A stretch of DNA of 64,000 bases from Pisolithus tinctorius (Eukaryota; Basidiomycota; Agaricomycetes; Boletales; Pisolithaceae), in assembly GCA_024663395.1 (NCBI GenBank), contig JANFAH010000010.1, positions 992,001 to 1,056,000 on the forward strand, given 5' to 3'. The notes below the pieces were generated by a model that searched no databases, was not told where the DNA came from, and saw only the letters and a list, made by a program, of their open reading frames with translations. Every line of letters begins with the position of its first letter. Position 1 is the stretch's first letter. The position numbers were made by a program, and so were the translations under genes. Below, in pieces: positions 17,053-28,994 of the stretch.

Positions 17053-17975
17053 ACAATGAGTTGATCATTTGAAATTTTTTTGATGCCTCAAGGACAATGG
17101 TTTACCCACAGCAGAGCTCCATTGGAGTCTGAAGAACTGCTTAAAAATATGTGTTAGCACACTGAACCTTTGTCCCTTCCCCCCATCATCATGTCTTCCC
17201 AGCACCAGAGCAGAACCCCCCAGCCAACCCCTGGCCATGTCCACAACTATTCCCAAGTCATGGATAAAGCACTGGTCATCCTCACCAATGACTCCACCAA
17301 CATTGAGTGGGAGAAGTCCACAGAGAAGGCACACCAACAAGAGGAGAGTGAGCAGAGAGAGAGAGAGCATGAGGCAGAGTGCAAGGCCAAGTGTGAGGAG
17401 GCCAAGAGGCAGAAGGTGGAGGAGGAGCAGAGGAAGAAAGCAGAAGAGGAGGCTCAGAGGAAGAGAGTGGTGGAGGAGGAGGCTTGAAAGAAGTGGCAGA
17501 GGAGGAGGCAGAAAGGCAGAGGTGGAGGGCCTCTGAGGAGAGTGCTCAGGCCAGGTGGGACAAGACTGCACAGAGGTGAGTGGCAGAGTACTGTGAGTCA
17601 GGCAGAGCTGACTTGTTGTTCCTTCCTCTCAGGTTATGTGGTGTGGTCTACAACATGAACACCACACAGAGGGTCTCTGGGACCTCTGTGGTGGCTGTTG
17701 CACCCAGGAGGCCCCTGTGCGCCTGCTGTATAGTGGGTCAAACAGCATGACAATGTGAACCAGGACAGGGCAAGACCAGGGCCCATGTGACCTGCGATAA
17801 CAAAAAGAAGGTTTGTAGTTGGATGAGGGAGGACACAGTGGCAGGGCCATCATGGAAAAGAGCAGGGACAGGGAGCTTCTGAGGGGGAGAAGAAGAAGAG
17901 GCCACAAGGGAAGGGGAAGGTGAGGGCAATGGAGACAGAAGAGGCAGATGATGAGCCAGTGACCCCACACAAGGG
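17053..17975 (+). pseudogene. Antisense Zn2Cys6-like accessory gene of family-2 element C
   Basis: ATG at 17191 (MSSQHQSRTPQPTPGHVHN). A long Glu/Lys/Arg coiled coil follows, with a TGA at 17485. A 57-nt intron (17576-17632, GTGAGT...CTCAG) leads to exon 2 with a cysteine cluster spaced C-x2-C-x8-C-x9-H-x2-C-x6-C, ending in VCSWMRE. The layout is the same as in element A: coiled coil, intron, cysteine cluster, acidic region. The fourth zinc ligand reads His, and a TGA lies inside the cluster. It ends at the LTR of element D, which inserted here. The same gene start recurs on the minus strand near 51816. Confidence 0.7.
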
Positions 17976-18426
17976 TGTTAGGTTTCACCCCTATTTTTCT
18001 CTTTTCACTGTATGTTTACCTTGTGTCTGATCTGTTGGACTGTCTTTCTGTTTTGAGCTGTCTTCTCTCTGATCCAACAGCTCACTATTTCCACCACTCG
18101 TGTTATCAGCTCACTACATGCTTAGAACATATGTTGCTGTTGTTCAACTGATAGCATAGTTACCTCTTTACATGTGGACCCCTTGTGGTCTGTCTCTTTG
18201 TAGTATTTAGCCTGCCAGCCCAAGTCCTGGAACCTCAGACTTGAGCTGCTCAATCTTATGCAGCATTCCTCAGAACTTCACCCTCAGTGTCCCTAACCAG
18301 GACCACTCTTACCAGTGTTGACCAAATCCTTCATTGTTTATGAAGGTTACTGTAGCCATCACTCAGTAGAAACCAATAGTCTGCATTTGAGCTCTCCCTA
18401 CATCTTGACTTTGGTCAAGCATAACA
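17976..18426 (+). repeat. 5' LTR of element D
   Basis: Begins TGTTAGGTTTCACCCC and ends most plausibly at CATAACA (TGTTA...TAACA inverted ends). The first ~150 bp match 24304-24454 closely. The right boundary is inferred from the inverted ends because the other LTR is truncated. Confidence 0.7.
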
Positions 18427-18709
18427 AAAGCTCAAGTCTGACAGCCTTTGGCCAAATGGTCACTGTTTAGTGTACCACCACAAACCCCTGAAACAATTGA
18501 TGTTGGGTGCTGCTGTGACCCACATGAGAAGAATCATCATCTGATGAAGAACAGGAGAGCACTGTCACTGACACCTCCTCCAATGAACCTGAACAACCAG
18601 ATAGAGGATTTACCTCTGGTATCCTCTTGAACCTCTTCAACCAATCCCTTGCTATGCCCCATCAGTACCACCTCCTGTCACCCTTCCTAGACCCCTGACC
18701 CTGCCCACG

Positions 18710-19516
18710 ATGTCCGGTTCATCATCAAAGGCTGTGACTGGCACTACTGCCATCCAAGCCACCAAACTGAAGATTGGTGCCCCATCTGACTTTGACAGCA
18801 ACCAAAAGAATGCCATGAGCTGGCTGTATTCAGTCCAGACATACCTCATGGTGAATGAAGAAGTATATGACACTGACACCAAGAAGGTTGTCTACATGTT
18901 GTTGTACATGAAGAAAGGTGTTGCTCATTCATGGGCAGCCACCTTCCAGAGGACATCCCTGGAAAAGAATCCCCTGAGTTTCAGCTCCTTCACTGATTTT
19001 AAGAAAGACTTCAAAGACTTGTTTACCTCCCCTGACACAGCTGGTATGGCCATTGCCAAACTGCATACCATGAAACAAAAGGACTTGGTGGAACAATATA
19101 TCACTGACTTCTGAACTGCTGCTGCTGACTCTACCATCATGGAGGATGTCGCCTTAATCGAGTTCTTCTCACAAGGACTCAAACCCTTCATTGCAAACTG
19201 CATCCACATGATGGAAACCACTCCCACCAAGATCACTGAGTGGTATACCCAGGCACAGAAATTTGACACCAAATGGAGGAAAGTCAATGAACTTTCAGGA
19301 AAAAAGGAGAAGAGGACATTCTACCCCAAGAACAACCTCACTGAAGAAAAAGACCCAAATGCCATGGATGTAGATGGAGTTAGACTCTCCAAAGAAGAAT
19401 GAGACCATCACATCAAAGAAGGAAGATGTGTTGGTTGCAGAAACACAGGACACCTTTCAAGAGAATGTCCTGACAAAGGAAAGACTCCCCAAAAGAGTGT
19501 CAGAAAAGTCAAAAAA
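18710..19516 (+). pseudogene. gag: Element D gag
   Basis: Starts MSGSSSKAVTG, followed by the gag core (FDSNQKNAMSWLYSVQTYL and AHSWAATFQ). It continues in the same frame past TGA codons at 19112 and 19400. The CCHC knuckle C-x2-C-x4-H-x4-C (GCRNTGHLSRECPDK) is near 19425-19475. It ends in LysLys-TAG near 19516. The run before that stop has only six A, so a frameshift site is not claimed here. Confidence 0.8.
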
Positions 19517-19607
19517 TAGTAGAGGTTGAAAAAAGCAACAATGAAGAAAAAGTCACTGGTCCCTCTATTGCCTTAGTGAATATTGCTAAGGCACTTGGAA
19601 AGGATTT

Positions 19608-22600
19608 TTGAAAGGGAACTCTGCATTGATGCCAGATGTTCCCACCACTAAGGACAGTTCCTCTTCTGTTGCACCTTTACTAGTATTGTCTACCCCAAAT
19701 TGTACTATGCGGATTCCCATCTCCCTCTACACATCAGAAGGAACTCAGAAAGTCATCAACACCACTGCCCTGGTTGACTCTGGAGCAGAGATATCATGCA
19801 TTGGCTGGGGCTTTGTGCAAAAGCACTGAATCCCTACTCAACAACTCGCAGAACCCATCCTAGCCAAAAATGCAGATGGAACTCAAAACTCCAAGGGAAA
19901 AATCTTGTTTTCCACTGCACTCTATGTCAAGGTTGAAGGAATTGTTCATCAATCCTTCTTCTATGTCATCAATTGTAGCTCGGAAAATGTAATCCTAGGC
20001 CTCCCTTGGCTGCAAGAGAACAATCCTGTCATTGATTGGAGAACAGGAACTCTCTATCGATGAGAAGACTGATAGGTCTAAAGAACTCAGATGCAACATC
20101 TCTTCCATTGCTATTGAAGAACCCACTGTAAACCTGGTCTCCCCTGTAGAAAAGAGAGGGATCAATAGGTTTATGGCTATGAAGAACCTGAGGATGAAAC
20201 CATCCGAGCACATTTTGTGATGTCAGTTGGAAAACTTGTTGAAGAAGCCAAGAAGATTAATCCCAAGAATCATCTTCTCAGAAAAATCACCATGGCCACT
20301 GAATTGGCCCAAGAAGAACACAAGAAGAAACTGAAGGCAGTCCTTCCTGAAGAATACAAAGACTATGCCTTGGTTTTCAAGAAACCCTCTGATGGAATAC
20401 TACTTCCATCACGACCTTACGACCACGCTATCAACCTTGTCAAAGACTTCATCCCCAAGGTGGCTAAAGCATATCCACTCTCCCCTTCTGAATGAGAGTC
20501 CATGGACAAGTTCATAGAAGAAAATCTTCAAGAGGGAAAAATCTGTGCCTCAAAGTCTCCTCAAGCAGCCCCTTTCTTCTTTGTGGGAAAGAAAGATGGC
20601 TCCCTTCGCCCATGTCAAGATTACTGGTACCTGAACAAGAATATGGTGAAGGATGCATACCCCCTTCCCCTCATCTCAGATCTCGTTGATAAACTCAAGG
20701 GAGCATCTATTTTTACAAAAATGGACGTAAGATCAGGCTACAACAATGTCCATATCAAGGAAGGAGACCAATGGAAAGCTGTGTTCATTACACACAAGGG
20801 ACTCTTCGAACTGACTGTGATGTTCTTCAGGCTGTGCAATTCTCCTGCCACCTTCCAGCATTTCATGAATGACTTGTTCAGAGACATGATCACTGAAGGA
20901 TGGTTGGTTGTCTATATGGATGATCTTCTCATCTTTTCCACTGACCCCAAAGAACATAAATGAACCCACCATGTTCTAGAAAAAATGAGGGAACTGTCAC
21001 TCCCTCTAAAACTGGAAAAATGTCATTTTGATCTGACCAAGGTGGAATACCTTGGAATGACCATAAAAGAAAATACTGTCACCATGGACCCCATTCAAGT
21101 CCAGGGCATTGCTGAATGGCTGGTCCCAAAAAAGGTCAAGGATGTGTGATCCTTCCTAGGAGTTGCTAACTTCTACTGAAGATTTGTCCCTTACTATTTG
21201 GACATTGCCTGACCCTTGATCAACCTTACCAACAAAACAACTACTTGGGAATGGTCAAAGAAATGCCAAACCACCTTTGACCTCCTAAAAAGGATCTTCA
21301 TGGCACAACTGACTCTTCGAATGCCCAACACCTCTCAGCCATTCACAATGACCACAGACACACCCAAGTATGCAACAGGAGGGGTTCTCCTCCAGGAAGA
21401 TTCAAATGGCCAGTGGCAACCCTGTGCCTTCATTTCTCAATTGTTTAACCCTGCAGAATGAAACTATGATATCTATGCCAGAGAATTGCTAGGGATTATT
21501 TGAAGGTTGAAATCCTGGAGACACTACCTCCATGGATCCCTGTTTCCAGTCAAGGTCTTCACTGACCACAAAAACTTGACCTACTTTAAAGCACCACAGA
21601 ACTTGAATCATTGCCAGGCTCACTGGCTCCTAGATCTTGCAGACTTTGATCTGCAACTCAAACATGTCCCAGGAAAAGACCTGGCCACCCCAGACATGCT
21701 CTCCCACTGACCCAACCATGTCCCAGAAGATGATGAAGACAATAAAGGAGTTACACTCCTCCCCCAAACCATGTTTGTCAATCTCATCAACACAAACCTC
21801 ACCCAGAAGGTTGCCTCCTCCATGAAAGAGCCTGTGGTTCAGACTGCACTCCATGCCATTGAAAACATTGACATGCCACTCCTGTTCAAGTCCCACCTCT
21901 CTGACTGGCAATTCAACAATGGAGTGTTACTCTATAAGGACCAGGTGTACATTCCTGATGACCCCACCCTTCAACAGACCATTGTGTCCAACCACCATGA
22001 CCACCCCTCTGCAGGACACCCTGGTGTCTTAAAAACCTGACAACTCATTTCATCCAAGTTTTGGTGGCCAGGACTTGCATCCTTTGTCCACAAATATGTC
22101 AACAGCTGTGCTATTTGCCAACAGAATAAAGTGAATACCCACCCAACAACACCTCCCCTTATGCCCATCCTTGAGCTGCCCTTCTCAACAGATCTCTTGT
22201 GATCTGGTTACCAACCTTCCCCTCTCCAAAGGTTATGACTCTCTCTTGGTCATGGTAGACCATGGGCTTACAAAGGGGGTAATTTTAACACCAATGAAGA
22301 AAACTGCTTCTGCTGCTGATATTGCAGCACTGTTTTTCAAGAAAGTCTACTCCTGTTTCAGGCTGGATGACAAAATTATATCTGATAGAGGACCCCAGTT
22401 TGCCTCAATATTTGCTAAAGAACTTGCTTCCCTTCTGGGATACTCCCTTGCCTTGTCAACAGCATATCACCCTCAAACCAACAGAGAAACTGAACGCATA
22501 AACCAGGAGGTTGAAATATACCTTCACATCTTCTGCCAGAATAACCTTACTTTGTGGGTGGACAATCTCTCTATGGCAGAATTCATGCACAACTACTGCC

Positions 22601-23380
22601 CACATTCCATCACCCATCAATCTCTGTTCTACCTCATGTACGGGTATGAACTGAAACCCCTTCCATCCCTGATTGAAGAAACCCACCTTCCTGCTGCTGA
22701 GTCTAGACTTGAGGAACTCTGAAAAGCTAGAGAAGAAGCCCTTGTGGCCCACAATCTAGCCTGAAAGATCATGAAAGACCACTCATCATGACCCTTCACC
22801 CCATTCCAAACAGGTGATAAAGTCTGGCTGGAAGCTTGGAACCTAAAGTGTTCCTACAAAAATAGAAAACTTGCCCTTCAAAGGACCCTTTACCATTTCT
22901 GACATCCTATCTCCAATCACCTATTGCCTCACAATTCCTGCACAATGGAAGATCCACAACATCTTCCATGCTTCTCTCCTGTCACCCTATCATGAAAATG
23001 ACATTCATGGACCAAACTTCCTGACTCCACCACCTGACCTGATCAATGAGGAAGAAGAGTATGAAGTTGAGGCAATAGTCAGCCATAAAAGGTCTGGCCA
23101 TGGACACGCCTTTTTAATAAAATGGAAAGGTTACCCTTCTTCTGAAAACTCATGGCAAAAAGAGTCACACCTTGAACATGCAGATGATATGCTCTCCACA
23201 TATAAGAAATGTTTCCCAGGGACTTCCCCCCTCAAAAACAACCTGTCAGATGCTCCTCTTGAACCATTCAAACTATCTCTCTCAAAATGCCTCCTCATTA
23301 TTACACCTATCCTTGTGAGGTTTCTCACCATCACACCCTGTTCACTCATTGCCAGTGCCAACCCACCAGTGACCAAATGA
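19608..23380 (+). pseudogene. pol: Element D pol: protease, RT, RNase H, integrase, chromodomain
   Basis: The protease motif ALVDSGAEISCIG is near 19772. The RT has [16 protein letters not shown] and [11 protein letters not shown] near 20910-20940. RNase H has TTDTPKYATGGVL and FTDHKNLTYF. Integrase has HHDHPSAGHPG, then NSCAICQQNK, SDRGPQFAS and AYHPQTNRETERIN. The chromodomain has YEVEAIVSHKRSGHGHAF and LIKWKGYPSSENSW, near 23060-23150. At least six frame breaks or stops (20495, 20963, 21148, 21463, 21710, 22040, 22722) make it inactive. The clade resembles Tf1/sushi-type chromoviruses. CpG is almost absent. Confidence 0.9.
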
Positions 23381-24266
23381 TAAACTCCTACCAACTCTTC
23401 ATCGCCAACCCTTCTGTTGTCAGCACCATATATCATGAGGTGGATGAAGATTCCCCTCTTGACCTTGTTTATCATGCTGCCATCCAAGCCCTTTGGCTTG
23501 AAGAACTTTCTTGATATGTTAATCAACAGAACCCTCTTCTGTCCCCTGCTAGAACCATGCTGAATGAAATCACCCATGAGCAGGTTCCCCTGCTCCTATG
23601 ACTCTTTGATATATTAGGAGGTGCAGACCTCATCTACAATGTCTGAGAGCATCCTACATAAGGCCCTCAACAGCAACCTCTCCTCTGGCCTCCTCCAAGT
23701 CATTGTCCCCTCCAGCATTGTTGTCAATGTCCTCCCACTCTTCTGGCTCTCTCCACAGAGCAGATTGCCCTCATGCTTGTTGCCTCTCTGGCCCAAACCC
23801 AAGACCCTGTGAGTCTCATGGCTCATCCTCCCCCTCCGTCATCAACCCCATGGTCGCCTTCGGCATCTCCAACACCAAACTCACTTTAACTCTGAGTCAG
23901 TTTGAGACTCTCACCCAACTCCCCCCAGACTCCATTCTGAATGAACTTGCCAAGGCTGATTGTCCTCTCACTCCAACCAATCCACATTATTGTCAGGCAT
24001 GCTATGTCTGTTGCTGCTTGGGACATATCTGCATAAATTGTGGATTGTATGAATGTCCCCTTTGTTGCACTACTTGCCCTGGACACACCCAGGCCCAATG
24101 CCCGTCCATATGCCCACACCATCCTTTACAAGAAAGAATATCCACTCCAGCCTTAGTGGATGATCATACCCTCATTGGGAGTGAGGATAATGATTTGTAT
24201 GACAATGACTTTGGTTTCAACAACTGCACTATCAGCAATATGACTGGAGAGCCTTATGGAGAGTAG
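23287..24266 (+). pseudogene. Element D post-pol cysteine-rich accessory ORF
   Basis: A sense-strand coding region after the chromodomain, broken by frameshifts. The N-terminal part reads INSYQLFIANPSVVSTIYHE, the middle STEQIALMLVASLAQTQ, and the C-terminal part is a dense Cys/His cluster: CQACYVCCCLGHICINC, ECPLCC, CPGHTQAQCPSICPHH. Repeated C-x2-C, GH-x-C and CP-GH-x4-CP units suggest tandem zinc knuckles or a RING-like fold. An acidic tail follows (GSEDNDLYDNDFGFNN). It ends about 40 bp before the 3' LTR. The function of this extra ORF is not known to me. Nucleic-acid binding is a reasonable inference. Confidence 0.7.
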
Positions 24267-24289
24267 TTGAAGTTGGGGACTTCAACACT

Positions 24290-24454
24290 TAGAAAGGGGG
24301 TAATGTTACATTTCACCCCTATTTTTCTCTTTTCACTATACATTTACCTTGTGTCTGATCTGTTGGACTGTCTTTCTGTTTTGAGCCATCTTCTCTCTGA
24401 TCCAATGGCTCACTATTTCCACCACTCACATTGTCAGCTTGCTACATGCTTAGA
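24290..24454 (+). repeat. Polypurine tract and truncated 3' LTR of element D
   Basis: AGAAAGGGGGTAA precedes TGTTACATTTCACCCC at 24304. About 150 bp match the 5' LTR (to GCTTAGAACAT), then the sequence switches abruptly into element C integrase. Confidence 0.8.
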
Positions 24455-27254
24455 ACATGGCTTAGAGAAGACATGGGTTAGGAAGAGCTTAGCAAGGTCA
24501 GTGGAGGTGATGGAGTCATGGGTGGGGATGAACACCACTTGTTTTGAGAGGTGGTCCACCACCATGAGGATGGCAGAGTAGCCATCAGAGTTGGGGAGAT
24601 GTTTGATGAAATCCATGGAGATGGAGTTCCAAGGTCTCTCTGGGACAGGGAGTTGCTTCAGCAGGCCATAAGGGCAGTGACATGGAGTTTTGCTCTGTCC
24701 ACAGGCAGTGCAAGACCTGATGTATTCTTTCACATCAGAGTGGAGGTTAGGCCACATGTAGTCCCTGCAGACAAGTTCCAGGTTGCAGTTCTGCCCAAAA
24801 TGGCCTGCTAGAGGATGGTCATGCTTAAACTGAAGCACTTGGAGGTGGAGGTCATCAATGTCAGGGACAAAGATGCAACCCTCAAGGTGGACTAGACCAT
24901 TGGAGTCCAGGGACCACCAAGGCTTAGTCAGAGTTGGAAGATGTCAGGCCAAAACAGGATTGGATAGTAGGGCAGAGATTATGTCAGAGTGCAAGCACTC
25001 AACATCGAAGACCATGGTGGCATGGAGCACAGGTGCCATGAGGGTGGTGGTATGGAGGGACAATGCATGTTGCTCCTGTGTAAACATAGGGCAGAGATTG
25101 TGAGGGTTTACCTGTGCATAGTCCCTATCCCCCACATTTGGGTAGATGTCCTAACATCACATAAGTGCGTTGGGTTTGGCTCCTAGGTGGCCAGGTTGGA
25201 AGTGGATGGAAAGGTTGAAATGGGAAGGGTACTCTGACCAGTGGGCCTGTCAATGAGTGAGGACCTTAGAGGTGGAGAAATACTCAAGGCTTTTGTGGTC
25301 CATCACCACATCGACAGGTAAGGCAGAACCTTCTAGGTAATGCTGCCAATGGCAGAAAGCCTCAAAGATAGCCAACAGCTCCTTGTCATGGGTATCATAG
25401 TTGAGTTCTGGCATGGTCATGGTGCAAGAGTAGAAAGCAACTGGGCAGAGTTCACCATCAGAGAAGGTTATTGACAAAATGCCAGCAATGGCATAGTCAG
25501 AGGTGTCAGTTTCAACCATAAGCAGAGCACCAGGGACCCAGTGAGTGAGAACAGGAGTGGAGCTGAAGGCATCCTTCAGGCAGAGGAAAGTGGAGTGGCA
25601 CTCCTTGGAACAGTTCCAAGGAGCACCCTTTCATGTGAGGCAAGTGAGTGGAACGACAATGTTGGAGTAGTTATTAATGAATCATCTGTAGAAATTTGCG
25701 AAACCAAGGAAGGATTGGATGTCTCACACCTTCCATGGCTCAGGCCAGTCACAGACTGCCTGAACCTTCTCAGTGGACATGGTGAGACTGGAGGGAGAAA
25801 GAATGTAGCCAAGGTACCCAATGGAGTCAGAGTGAAACTTGCACTTCTCTGGCTTGGCATAGAGACCATGCTTTTGAAGGTGGTGGAGTACCTCTTTTAC
25901 ATGTTCACAATGCAACTCCATGTCCTGCAAGCAAATTAGGATGTCATCAAGGTATACCACAATGCAGACATTGAGCATGTCTGCAAAGATGCTATTGACA
26001 AATTGCTGGAAGGCTGCAGGTGCATTAGTCAGACCAAATGGCATTACCTGCCACTTGTAAGAGCTGTAACAAGTGTGGAAAGCTGTTTTCCATTCATCTC
26101 TGTCTGCAATGTGGACCAGATGATAGGCATGGTGGAGGTCAATCTTGGTATAGAATTTAGCATGGCTTGGAGAGTTGAGTAGGTCAGAGATGAGTGGCAG
26201 TGGATAGTGATACTTTTTCATGATTCTGTTGAGTCCTCGATAGTCCACACAGAGGCAGAGTGAACTGTCCTCCTTCTTTATGAAGAGGACAGGGGCACCA
26301 TGAGTGGAGGTGGACTTCTTGATGAAACTGTAGCCAAGATGCTCATCAATAAAGGTGCAGAGAGCTTCAAGCTCTGGTGGAGAAAGAGAGTAAATTGTGC
26401 CAATGGGTGGAGAAGCTCCTTGCTCAAGCTCAATCTTGAGATTGAACAAGCAGTGTGGCAGAAGTTCAGTAGCCTTGTCTTTACTAAAGACATTGGCAAA
26501 CTTGTGATACTCAGGAGGGACCAAGGAGAGGTCAGGAGGTGGAGAAGAAGTGGAGGATGCAAAAGTTTCACATCATCAGCAGAGAGCTGTAAGCAGAACT
26601 GTCTAGAGCCAGGGAGAGCACAGGCTCTGACATATGCAGCAGCATTGATGAGTGAGATGAGTGGAGCAGAGTGCAGCAAGTCTGTCAGAGGTGCAGTTGG
26701 AGCTGCAAACAGAGTGGAGGGTGTTGGATCTGGAGCAGAGGTTGCAGTGGAAGATGACGAAGGCACCTGGGGTGTCAGCATTCCCTGTAGCAATGGTTTG
26801 AATGATATACTGCCCAGTACCCAGGCAATCAACAGATTGAAGCAGGTGAGCCAGTTGTGGCCTAATACCAGTGAACATGAAGAATCCAACAGAGTAACAT
26901 AAATTGAAATGGAATTGACATCACCAGAAGGAAAGCGGAGGGAAAGATCTACTTCTTGGGAAATGACAGCATTTGTACTACCATCAAACATGTGGAGTGG
27001 AATAGGTGGAGAAACAGAGGAAAAAGAATGGCACATTTTTTGATTATAGACAGGTCTACAAAACAATGAGAAGAGCCGGAATTGATCAACACAGAAACAG
27101 TATCAACAGAGTAGTCAAGAAGAGTTACAGATGGAAGTAAAGAATTGGGACTAGAAAGAGCAGACATGTTGAGTCGGATGTCCAGTTGCACACAGTTGGG
27201 ATCAACACTTCCTCCAGGCTGTGTGAGCTCCCTGGAGGAGCAGATTAATTTTTT
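24455..27254 (-). pseudogene. pol: Element C pol (family 2): protease to integrase
   Basis: Reading minus: the frame enters at the slippery site (27248-27254). Protease region follows (VLINSGSSHCFVDL, DSG replaced by NSG), then RT (KKEDSSLCLCVDYRGLNRI, VVYLDDILICL near 25960), RNase H (TDTSDYAIAGILS, MDHKSLEYFSTSK), linker and integrase (CTACGQSKTPCH, SISMDFIKHLPNSDG). It stops at 24455 in HVFSK, where element D begins. Stops and frame shifts occur near 25140, 25250 and 26530. The missing C-terminus was lost on the D side. It resembles element A pol throughout but is CpG-depleted. Confidence 0.9.
27245..27254 (-). other. -1 frameshift site relic between gag and pol of element C
   Basis: Minus strand CCA AAA AAT TAA contains the in-phase heptamer A-AAA-AAT followed at once by the gag stop. 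The -1 frame continues TTA ATC TGC into pol. The arrangement equals that of element A at 12472-12481. Confidence 0.7.
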
Positions 27255-27960
27255 GGCTCTGCCTTCTCCACAGGTGGAGTAGGCAGAGTTCCAGCCATAG
27301 CTGCATGGGCTTTGGCTGTGCAAGAGGTGGACTTGGGACAGTCCTTGGTGGAGTGGCCAGCCTCACCACAGAAGAGCAGAGGTTGTTCTTCATCCTGCAC
27401 TGGTGTTCAGTGGAGGTGAGTTTGCCATCCTTGCCCAGAAGATGGGCAATATCAGACTTGGGCAGATCTTTCTGTTTGCCCTTGCCCTTGGCATCAGACT
27501 TTGGAGTGGAGGCAGAGGATGACAATTTTGTTTTATTGTCAGAGTTGGAAGACTGCGACTTGTTGGAGGCAGGCTTGGTGGTGCATGAGACTTCTGCTTT
27601 ATGCTCCCAGTAGTGTGCATTGATGGTCTGAGCAAGTTTGCAGAGTTGTGTGAGGGTAGAAGGTTTTCCAATGTGAATGATCTCATCCTTGATGCAGTCT
27701 GGAAGCCTGCTATAGAAGTGGTGGCAGAGTGCACTGAAACCATAGTCTTTGACCTGCAAAGCCCAGTGATTGAACTCCATGACATATTTGGTAATTCGAG
27801 AGCCATCCTTCATGGTAAGGTTCTTGAGTTGTTGGACAGCATCTGCTATGGCATCATGCAGACCAAAATTAGTTGTGAGCTCTTGTAAGAACTCATGATA
27901 GTTGTCCATCCAGAGCGGGCAGTCATAATTGTCAGGGTTTAGCAGGTCTGGCTCAAACCA
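27245..27960 (-). pseudogene. gag: Element C gag, C-terminal two thirds
   Basis: Begins mid-domain at WFEPDLLNPDN, which aligns with EWFEPDLLG of element A gag. It continues through MKDGSRITKYVMEFN and a Lys/Ser-rich stretch to a CCHC knuckle (FCGEAGHSTKDCP), then ends in LysAsn-TAA. A one-base deletion in the knuckle breaks the frame. The N-terminal third is missing because homology ends exactly at the transposon terminus at 27961. Confidence 0.85.
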
Positions 27961-28226
27961 CACTTCAGGTAACCAATTTTCATAAGCATTTAGGCTGAAG
28001 TTTTTCTACAAATCATCCAAGCTAAAAGCCACTCAGACCAGGTCATCCCAGGGACATCTGGCCATGTCCCAGGGCTATTTGCAGTGTGCAGGAGCTGGGA
28101 TGTCCCATAATCCCAGCCCTTTGGTAATATATTTTGGGCTGTCCCATGGCTGCCTTAGGTGTCAGGGGTCCTCAGCTGCAAAAGTGCAGCTCATATTCAC
28201 ACTGAAATCCCACTTCTGACCAAGAA
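27961..28226 (-). repeat. Terminal repeat of a DNA transposon, inverted copy
   Basis: Starts CACTTCAGGTAACC, the exact reverse complement of the terminus at 16461-16474. It matches 16190-16474 over its length, including internal TGGGATGTCCCA and CAGGGACATCTGG motifs. It cuts element C gag at 27960, which suggests insertion of this transposon into element C. I did not find its other end. Confidence 0.65.
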
Positions 28227-28885
28227 ACCAAAGCAGTCACAATTATCCAGGATGATGAGAATACCTGGCAAAGTAGGGGCCTATGTATGTGGCAGCCACT
28301 GACTTTCCAAAACCATTTGGTACACTTATTATGCACAAATTTGAAGTGGGAAATCAGTGTGATTGTGAGGTGTCATCTCCAGAATCATACAATACTTCTG
28401 GAAGTGAGCCTTGCATCATTGTGATAAATTTTAATGGATTCAGCACTGTCCCATGAGTAAGTTCCATTGCTTATAGAAGGAGTACACATTAATAAGATCA
28501 TACTAAATGCATTCAATGAGGATGAGTGGAAGACCTTCCAAGCCAAGGAATAGATTGTAGCACAATACATGACACTATTGTGGGGCACAAGCATGTGAGA
28601 ACCCCACTGTCCAAAGGGGTTATGTAATCTGATTGCTGTGGTGCCCAATGTCCCATTATGACCCTGGGCTGTAAGGCCCTCCAGTGGACCACCATGTGCT
28701 TCAAATACCAATCCAGCCAGGATGGGCAGAAGACTGAACTTTGTTGATTCTCAAAGGAAGGGTGGACTTGTGTTGCTAAAGACCACTGAAGTCTGTTGGA
28801 GATGGTGCATTCTGTGTATTACTCTTCATGGATAATTACTCCCAAAGTTCTGATCTAACCCCCAAGCAACTGACATTAGTACTCA
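28227..28885. other. Unassigned stretch
   Basis: No coding homology recognised. It is probably internal sequence of the transposon whose end is at 27961. Confidence 0.35.
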
Positions 28886-28886
28886 A

Positions 28887-28951
28887 ACCATATAGCTCAG
28901 TGATTAAACCACAAGGTCAACTCCAGGAGACTGCTGGTTCAATCCCACCTT
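28887..28951 (+). other. tRNA-like / SINE-like RNA polymerase III promoter remnant
   Basis: TAGCTCAGTGATTA resembles a box A, and CTGGTTCAATCCC about 45 bp downstream resembles a box B. The arms do not fold into a complete cloverleaf by eye, so a functional tRNA gene is unlikely. A tRNA-derived SINE fragment is the best reading. Confidence 0.35.
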
Positions 28952-28994
28952 TAGTCACATGTTCATCAAGGTCATCTATGTAGAACAACCAAGA

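Larger units (their letters stand above)
17976..24454 (+). mobile_element. Element D: degenerate chromodomain gypsy retrotransposon inserted in element C
   Basis: 5' LTR (17976-18426), gag, protease, RT, RNase H, integrase, chromodomain and a cysteine-rich last ORF, in order on the plus strand, then a polypurine tract and the first ~150 bp of the 3' LTR. Left of it is the antisense gene of element C; right of it is element C integrase. The 3' LTR stops at about 24454, so a deletion followed insertion and no target duplication can be tested. Many TGA codons stand where Trp or Arg is expected. Confidence 0.85.

Noticed and set aside
19490..19520. Frameshift site at the end of element D gag
   Set aside because: The run is C-AAA-AAA before TAG, which lacks the required first A, and the following pol frames are scrambled by indels, so the phase cannot be judged.
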